A program made the translations under genes and the position numbers. The notes below the pieces were generated by a model. The model was not told where the DNA came from. It made no database searches and saw only the letters and a list, made by a program, of their open reading frames with translations. A stretch of 64,000 bases of DNA from Afipia sp. OHSU_II-C1. Lineage in GTDB: Bacteria > Pseudomonadota > Alphaproteobacteria > Rhizobiales > Xanthobacteraceae. The stretch covers positions 120,694 through 184,693 of the forward strand of contig NZ_APJI01000011.1 in the NCBI RefSeq assembly GCF_000497575.1, in the 5' to 3' direction. Positions 63,694-64,000 of this stretch are shown here, piece by piece. Within the stretch, counting starts at the first letter, position 1. Each line of letters opens with the position of its first letter.

Positions 63694-63780
63694 TTATCCG
63701 CAGTAGTCGAGATTCGCTAACGCAACGTCGCTTTGGTTGAGTTATCCCGCTTATCCACAGACATAAGATGATTATCCACT
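63694..63780. promoter_or_regulatory. Cluster of DnaA-box-like 9-mers
   Basis: TTATCCGCA (63694), TTATCCCGC (63742), TTATCCACA (63751, perfect) and TTATCCACT (63772), all on the plus strand, in the region upstream of the TIR operon. Confidence 0.5.
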
Positions 63781-63818
63781 GCATTGACTTTCCATTGCCT
63801 TAGGACTATATTCCTTCT

Positions 63819-64000
63819 CATCCCGCCCCGTCATGAGGGGCGTTTCGCGATCGTCACGATACGCGGGGCGGGATGCGGTGGCCGCGTGCGGTGTTCGAAC
63901 GCGGGCCGGATGATCGGGCGCACGCATCGCAAGAGGCCGCGCTGTTTCATCCTGCCCCGTTGACGACCACACCGTTCGCGGACGGCCCAAGGCGTGTCAT
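63819..64000. repeat. Palindromic repeat at window end
   Basis: 12-bp perfect arms CATCCCGCCCCG (63819-63830) and CGGGGCGGGATG (63864-63875). The sequence on to 64000 has no credible gene and looks like the start of a long dispersed repeat common in Bradyrhizobium-type genomes; the rest lies outside. Confidence 0.5.

Noticed and set aside
63694..63780. Chromosomal replication origin
   Set aside because: DnaA-like boxes are present, but there is no dnaA, hemE or dnaN context and no clear AT-rich unwinding region.

Overview
The window looks like chromosomal DNA from a Nitrobacteraceae (Bradyrhizobiaceae) alphaproteobacterium of the Bradyrhizobium/Afipia/Rhodopseudomonas type. The evidence is high GC (roughly 62% by eye), Usg, DUF2336 and BTLCP-type genes, a groESL operon with an alphaproteobacterial heat-shock promoter, TTAA-N7-TTAA (CtrA-like) boxes, and several families of palindromic intergenic repeats. 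The genus is inferred from gene and repeat style, not from a marker gene. About 64 protein genes, one tRNA-Leu(UAA) and one cobalamin riboswitch can be supported. There is no rRNA, CRISPR array, transposase or prophage.

Layout. 1-5 kb: a serine hydrolase cut by the window edge, TspO, a lipoprotein, then a cobalamin riboswitch driving a TonB-dependent receptor. 5-13 kb: TPR protein, NAD kinase, a response regulator/Hpt pair, DUF2336, a TetR/VOC divergent pair with twin operators, TauE/SafE and an SLT transglycosylase with a perfect CtrA-like box. 13-25 kb: hisI, folE, an Fe-S scaffold protein, two paralogous ClpP-fold-like periplasmic proteins, yidD, an MFS transporter, thrS, nitroreductase and a PAS-GGDEF-EAL protein. 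25-35 kb: patatin, CBS, rhomboid, PAS, tandem PilZ, BTLCP, gamma carbonic anhydrase, DUF3126 and cysE, plus a candidate small-RNA element pair and a 14-codon micro-ORF with a near-ideal ribosome-binding site. 35-50 kb: metabolic and conserved genes with many dispersed palindromes, and a tRNA-Leu next to a small lower-GC islet. 50.9-55.4 kb: the four-gene Anbu (bacterial proteasome homologue) cluster: ATP-grasp, alpha-E, transglutaminase and Anbu peptidase. 55-61.7 kb: SDRs, an aminoglycoside-kinase-like protein, a cupin with a histone-like tail, Usg, groES-groEL and an ArsR/SDR divergent pair. 61.8-63.8 kb: an AT-rich (about 45% GC) two-gene island encoding a TIR-domain protein and an unrecognised partner, preceded by a cluster of DnaA-box-like 9-mers. 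The window ends in a palindromic repeat.

Most interesting: the TIR island (probable defence module), the Anbu cluster with its catalytic Thr fixing the true start, a set of CtrA-like boxes ahead of signalling and envelope genes, the micro-ORF at 31.7 kb, and the paired C-rich element at 28.6 and 31.2 kb.
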